The notes under the pieces are model-generated. The model did no database searches and was not told the origin of the DNA. It worked only from the letters and a program-made list of their open reading frames with translations. From positions 1-64,000 of the forward strand of contig NZ_JAFFZO010000023.1 of assembly GCF_016924145.1 (NCBI RefSeq): DNA of 64,000 nucleotides, read 5' to 3'. Source of the DNA: Amphritea pacifica (GTDB lineage Bacteria > Pseudomonadota > Gammaproteobacteria > Pseudomonadales > Balneatricaceae). A program made the position numbers and the translations under genes. This document shows positions 59,167 through 64,000 of the stretch, piece by piece. Each line of letters starts with the position of its first letter. The stretch's first letter is position 1.

Positions 59167-60447
59167 GTGGATGCGGTAAAAGCACCGACTCGTAAGCACT
59201 GGTCAGAAGCGGTATTAAACCAACGGACACTGATCTGTATCTTTACCGGATTCTCATCCGGTATGCCGTTGTATGTATTGTTTCAGCTGCTGCCTGCCTA
59301 TCTTCGTGAAGAGGGGGTGGGTCTGAAAGAGATCGGTTTGTTTGCGCTGGTCACTTTCCCCTATACATGGAAGTTTATGTGGGCACCGCTGATGGACCGC
59401 TATGTGCCGCCATTTTTGGGGCGCAGACGTGGCTGGATGCTGATGATGCAGCTGGCTTTGCTGGGGTCCATTGCCAGTTTAGGACTGTTTGATCCGACCA
59501 TGTCGATCATGACTATCGCCTATCTGGCCACGGCGGTCGCCCTGTTCAGCGCCAGTCAGGATATAGTTCTGGACGCCTATCGCCGGGAACTGCTGCCTGA
59601 AGATGAGCTGGGCTGGGGCAACTCGGTGCATGTGCAGGCGTACCGCATCTCCGGACTCGTGCCGGGTGCGCTGGGGCTGGTGCTGGCTGATATACTGCCC
59701 TGGAGCAGCGTGTTCATTATCATTGCCGGATTTATGTTACTGGGGGTGATCATGACGCTGGTGGTTAATGAACCGGTGACTGCGCCCCGGACCCCGCAAA
59801 CACTCAAAGAAGCGGTGATCGAACCGTTCCACGAATTTATCACCCGTCTGGGCTGGACCGGGGCGTTGCAGATTCTCAGTTTTATGTTCCTCTATAAACT
59901 GGGTGACAACATGGCCACCGCACTGTCGACGCCCTTCTATATCGATATGGGCTTCAGTCTGACAGAGATCGGTGTTATCGCGAAAGCTTCGGCACTCTGG
60001 GCCTCTGTTGTGGGAGGGATTCTCGGTGGATTATGGATGATAAAACTGGGTATCAACCGGGCGCTGTGGTTATTTGGCGTAGTGCAGGTGGTGACCATTC
60101 TGGGGTTTGCGTTATTAGCTCAGTCAGGGCCTGACAAATTGGTACTGGCGGTGGTGATCAGTCTGGAATATCTGGGGGTTGGGCTCGGTACCGCTGCGTT
60201 TACCGCCTTTATTGCCCGCTCCACCAGTATCGCGTTTGCTGCGACTCAGTTTGCTCTGTTTACGGCGCTGGCGGCGTTGCCACGGACGTTCGTCAATGCA
60301 TTTACAGGTTATGTCGTGGATGCCGTGGGCTGGCACCTGTTTTTCTATATCTGTGCCCTGCTGGCGATTCCCGGGATGTTGCTGTTGTTGAAAGTGGCTC
60401 CCTGGAACGGTGATCAGATGGCAGCAGAGCCTCAGAGCGATAACTAA
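59167..60447 (+). CDS. ampG: AmpG-like muropeptide permease (MFS)
   Basis: A 426-residue major facilitator protein with twelve predicted helices. AmpG-type features are FTGFSSGMPLYVLFQLLPAY, FPYTWKFMWAPLMDRYVPPF, GRRRGWMLMMQ and ASQDIVLDAYRRELL. AmpG brings GlcNAc-anhydromuropeptides into the cytoplasm for cell-wall recycling. It lacks the two extra helices that extend E. coli AmpG to 491 residues, as in many relatives. GTG start with AAGGA upstream. Confidence 0.88.
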   Translation: MDAVKAPTRKHWSEAVLNQRTLICIFTGFSSGMPLYVLFQLLPAYLREEGVGLKEIGLFALVTFPYTWKFMWAPLMDRYVPPFLGRRRGWMLMMQLALLGSIASLGLFDPTMSIMTIAYLATAVALFSASQDIVLDAYRRELLPEDELGWGNSVHVQAYRISGLVPGALGLVLADILPWSSVFIIIAGFMLLGVIMTLVVNEPVTAPRTPQTLKEAVIEPFHEFITRLGWTGALQILSFMFLYKLGDNMATALSTPFYIDMGFSLTEIGVIAKASALWASVVGGILGGLWMIKLGINRALWLFGVVQVVTILGFALLAQSGPDKLVLAVVISLEYLGVGLGTAAFTAFIARSTSIAFAATQFALFTALAALPRTFVNAFTGYVVDAVGWHLFFYICALLAIPGMLLLLKVAPWNGDQMAAEPQSDN

Positions 60448-60622
60448 ACCGGAACAGGCTTGAAGGTGAGCTGCCAGTATGAAAGTTGGCTGTTTGCAGG
60501 TGCGTATCAGCAGCATCGTCTGGTAGAGAGGAAAAAAATGTTAGCCGGTTGCGCACCGGCCGAACTTCATTTTTACTACAGTGTAATAAAAATAACGGTT
60601 TTGAATTAAGCGATTGGGGTGA

Positions 60623-61734
<1,112 letters not shown>

Positions 61735-61856
61735 TGTTAGAAAAAGCGAAAAGCATTATGCGATATTGATTGGTTTTGGTTGGTAGTTCTCACAGACGAC
61801 CTAGGATGTATTGTATATGGTAGATAGAAATTTATAGATTAATAGGAGAAGGTGTT

Positions 61857-62405
61857 TTGTCTACTATAAATATAGGGTATCTCCATCTGGATTCATGGTC
61901 AGAAACATATATCGGTGCCCGCTCGATAGTGTCTAAATTGCCAGATAATCCGGATCAAACAGATGTTATTCACGGGCCTCTATCGCAGATGGTTCTTATC
62001 GCTTCTCATCAGCTTGTTGAGATAATGCTGTTTAGCTGCATTCGGAATAACTTGGAGAGAAGTAATAAATGGAATGATGTTTCAGAGGAGTTTTTAAGAA
62101 AGTTAAACTTTAATGAGGCTTTCAACAGGTGGCCAAAGCGTCTTACAGAAAAAGCATTTCCGAAGCAAAAGCAGCCTTTTTCCGCGGCAAGGGAGCTGGC
62201 TTCCCGACGAAATGCTACAGTTCACAGCGAGTCAGCATTAACCACGCTTGAAATGGCTAGGTCTGCTTTACATACTGCGGTATCAGTATCTATAGCTATA
62301 CAGGAGCACTTTGAAGGGCAGCCATTTACCTACGAATCTGTTCTCAAAAAATATCCTATTGAGGAACAGGTCTGGTTTTCATCTAGTATGTACCCGCCTA
62401 GTTAA
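61857..62405 (+). CDS. candidate HEPN-domain protein (possible ribonuclease), cassette gene 1
   Basis: A 182-residue protein with TTG start, AGGAG 8 bases upstream. I do not recognise a named family. It is mainly helical, and residues 118-123 read RNATVH, the RNxxxH (R-x4-H) motif of HEPN ribonucleases, at the start of a helix. An earlier helix (SHQLVEIMLFSCIRNN, about 50-65) carries an acidic residue where HEPN helix 1 is placed. HEPN proteins serve in toxin-antitoxin, abortive-infection and CRISPR systems. The gene is AT-rich compared with its neighbours and lies inside the inverted-repeat cassette, which points to horizontal transfer. The HEPN call is an inference from one motif and helical pattern. 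Confidence 0.55.
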   Translation: MSTINIGYLHLDSWSETYIGARSIVSKLPDNPDQTDVIHGPLSQMVLIASHQLVEIMLFSCIRNNLERSNKWNDVSEEFLRKLNFNEAFNRWPKRLTEKAFPKQKQPFSAARELASRRNATVHSESALTTLEMARSALHTAVSVSIAIQEHFEGQPFTYESVLKKYPIEEQVWFSSSMYPPS

Positions 62406-62478
62406 AATTTTTACGGTGAGGGTTTGGGATATAAATGACTTCAATGCTGATTTTTCAGTGAAATATTAGAGCATTACT

Positions 62479-62775
62479 ATGGATATAAGAATGGATAGCG
62501 AATTTAACTGGAAGAAATTCCAATTTATAACTGAAGTGAAAACGGCATTGATTAATAATGCTATAAATTTATCTTTAGACGATTCCGCAGCTGAAAACAG
62601 GCATGTTTTCTCTACTACGGGAACGCTGGGAAAGATGGATGATGCATTTTATGCTGCAGACAGAATACCTAATGATATGAGTGCTCATCAAGCTGCTTGT
62701 GAATTTATTGGTTTTATATGTGAAAATCTTCGTTCTGAAAGCATGGCCACACCTTCTTGGTTTACTCGAAGGTAG
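62479..62775 (+). CDS. small protein of unknown function, cassette gene 2
   Basis: A 98-residue hydrophilic protein starting MDIRMDSEFNWKKFQFITEV, 73 bases after the HEPN-like gene on the same strand and equally AT-rich. It shows no membrane segment and no nucleotidyltransferase (GSxxxGxxxxxSDxD) motif, so it is not a standard MNT antitoxin. The C-terminus (SWFTRR) is abrupt, so truncation is possible. The ribosome-binding site is weak. The pairing with gene 1 suggests an antitoxin or immunity partner, but only by position. Confidence 0.5.
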   Translation: MDIRMDSEFNWKKFQFITEVKTALINNAINLSLDDSAAENRHVFSTTGTLGKMDDAFYAADRIPNDMSAHQAACEFIGFICENLRSESMATPSWFTRR

Positions 62776-62985
62776 AAAAGATAAATTCTGCATTCAGATT
62801 TTAAAAACGAGTATGTGGCGAGCAGAGGTTAGTGATTTATGTATCGGGATAAACTTACTTCTAATCCAGAGAAGGCGTAGCTGATTATTTAGTGTCCAAG
62901 GTTGCTAGTTTGATTGGTGTTTTTCTCTTACTATGAACAACCTTTTAAAAGCCTCCCTATAGTCATGAAGAAGGCTCTCCTAGCC
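62776..62985. other. non-coding tail of the cassette
   Basis: AT-rich sequence between the second cassette gene and the right inverted repeat. Short open frames cross it but none has a ribosome-binding site or protein-like composition that I can support. Confidence 0.4.
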
Positions 62986-63076
62986 ACGAGCAAGCGGCGA
63001 AGCCGCGTCTAGCTAGTCGCGCAGCGACGGTCTAGCCACTGCTCTTATTCAAGCGACGGTCTAGCCACTGATCTTA
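62986..63076 (-). repeat. right repeat block with 47-bp inverted repeat
   Basis: 62986-63032 is the inverted copy of 61688-61734, identical at 45 of 47 positions; the two changes turn the GTGGC/GCCAC stem into GCGGC/GCCGC, keeping it paired. It is followed by a 24-base direct repeat (63024-63047 and 63053-63076, one difference) with a 29-base period, the same period as on the left. The last copy enters the 3' end of the hydrolase gene and supplies its TAG stop. Confidence 0.9.
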
Positions 63077-63918
63077 GAATTCATCAAGAATTCTAAGATT
63101 TCCCCCCTATCCCGAATCAGGTGGCGGGCTTCCGGCTGGTAGACCACCCGGACATCTGCGACATTGCTTTCGAGTCTGTTCCGGGTGGCTTTGGAGTCCA
63201 GCAGTACATCTTTGCCGGCGACGATTGCCAGCATCGGAGCACGGATGTTTTGCAGCGCTTTATCGCTGAAGATTGGCAGTTTATCCATTCGGGGCTTAAC
63301 GTGCCGGGTGATCAGTGCGAAGAACTCCCTGAATTTCAGAACAGTAGGGGAGGGGTTTTTCTCTTCAGGGCCGAAGATCATTTCGCGCACTTTGCCTTTG
63401 CCCCATTTGCCAAACAACATCAGCGGCAGTGCTTTGAATAGAAATTTTCGTTGTGGCCCGACACCGCCCGGCACCAGCAGGGCGAGTTTTGTGATTCTTT
63501 CGGGCCGTCGGCTGGCATAGTCGAGTGCCAGCCAGCCACCCAGTGATTCTCCCACCACTGCAGCGTGAGTAAGGCCGGTCTCCTGCATCACATCATCCAG
63601 CCACAGGGTATAAGCATCACTGTCCATAGGCAGGCGAATCTGTGCACTCAGCCCCGGTTCACCGATCATATCGATGGCATAGATTCTGAAATGTTTTGAC
63701 CACTCTTCGACATCGAAAAACCAGGCGGTGGCGTTTGCCATGGCACCATGCATCAGCAGGAGTGGTGGTAGTGCTTTATCACCACAGGTCAGCAGATGGG
63801 TTTCACCGAAGCGGGTGGTCAGTTTTAGCTGCTGACAGGCCACCGGCCAGTGATCGATGAACGTTTGATAGTATTCCTGAACGGCCTGTTCACCTTCAGC
63901 TGATTTGTATATCGTCAT
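63061..63918 (-). CDS. alpha/beta hydrolase
   Basis: A 285-residue alpha/beta-hydrolase fold protein: oxyanion-hole region LLMHGAMANATAW, nucleophile elbow VVGESLGGWLALDYA with the serine of GESLG, an acidic residue in [13 protein letters not shown], and the catalytic histidine in PEARHLIRDRGE. The substrate is unknown; esterase or lipase-like activity is only a fold-level guess. The last residues (KISG and the stop) are encoded by the repeat element at 63053-63076, and a 12-bp inverted repeat lies in the preceding codons. Confidence 0.9.
   Translation of the reverse strand: MTIYKSAEGEQAVQEYYQTFIDHWPVACQQLKLTTRFGETHLLTCGDKALPPLLLMHGAMANATAWFFDVEEWSKHFRIYAIDMIGEPGLSAQIRLPMDSDAYTLWLDDVMQETGLTHAAVVGESLGGWLALDYASRRPERITKLALLVPGGVGPQRKFLFKALPLMLFGKWGKGKVREMIFGPEEKNPSPTVLKFREFFALITRHVKPRMDKLPIFSDKALQNIRAPMLAIVAGKDVLLDSKATRNRLESNVADVRVVYQPEARHLIRDRGEILEFLMNSKISG
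63071..63099. repeat. 12-bp perfect inverted repeat at the hydrolase 3' end
   Basis: ATCTTAGAATTC (63071-63082) and GAATTCTAAGAT (63088-63099) are perfect complements around ATCAA. It lies in the last coding codons of the hydrolase gene, next to the repeat block. It could form an mRNA hairpin that ends or protects the transcript; no T run is present. Confidence 0.85.
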
Positions 63919-64000
63919 TGCAGATCCATGGTCGTTTGCCGGTGCCGGTTTGTTCTTCAGCTTACAGGGTTCTTAAAATGTCGCAATGCCGGTCAGCGTG

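Noticed and set aside
62681-62884. 67-residue hydrophobic open frame overlapping cassette gene 2
   Set aside because: Overlaps gene 2 in another frame, has no ribosome-binding site, and its composition follows the AT-rich sequence.

Overview
The window is a piece of a gammaproteobacterial chromosome. Gene content and order (mreBCD-maf-rng-yhdP, kdsDC-lptCAB-rpoN-hpf-ptsN-rapZ-ptsO, mlaFEDCB-ibaG-murA-hisGD, gatCAB, degS-zapG) fit the marine Oceanospirillales type (Neptunomonas, Amphritea or Marinobacterium-like). That placement is inferred from synteny and protein character; no marker search was possible. I saw no rRNA, tRNA, insertion sequence, CRISPR array or prophage.

Layout. 1-12 kb is an accessory catabolic and transport area: a PhzF-like isomerase, a short MgtE, a homoprotocatechuate-type extradiol dioxygenase, a phosphate-binding-like/OmpA fusion, a DUF3237 protein, a lone TRAP binding protein, a ketopantoate-reductase-like enzyme with a class II aldolase, a LysR regulator and a SulP transporter. 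One AT-rich palindrome occurs in two of these promoter regions, with a relaxed copy in a third, which hints at a shared regulon. 12-16 kb holds a TetR regulator divergent from fadH (with two operator-like palindromes), msrA and a TorF porin-like protein. 16-48 kb is core chromosome: transamidosome, cell shape, RNase G, LPS transport and Kdo synthesis, sigma-54 and PTS-Ntr, the Mla lipid system, MurA, histidine biosynthesis and DegS.

48-61 kb is mixed. A GntR regulator sits opposite an acrylyl-CoA reductase with two identical operator palindromes. A vitamin B12 block follows: BtuF-like protein, small six-cysteine exported protein, PduO-type adenosyltransferase, and btuB under a clear cobalamin riboswitch. 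Then come PPK2, a second PanE-like reductase, YajQ, an AmpG-like permease and adenine deaminase.

61.6-63.1 kb is the most unusual part: an AT-rich cassette of about 1.25 kb between two 47-bp inverted repeats. The only two differences between the repeats are compensatory changes in a hairpin stem. The cassette carries a candidate HEPN-type ribonuclease (RNxxxH motif) and a small unknown protein. The same repeat family supplies the stop codons of both flanking genes (adenine deaminase and an alpha/beta hydrolase). I regard this as the best candidate for an undescribed element or system here.
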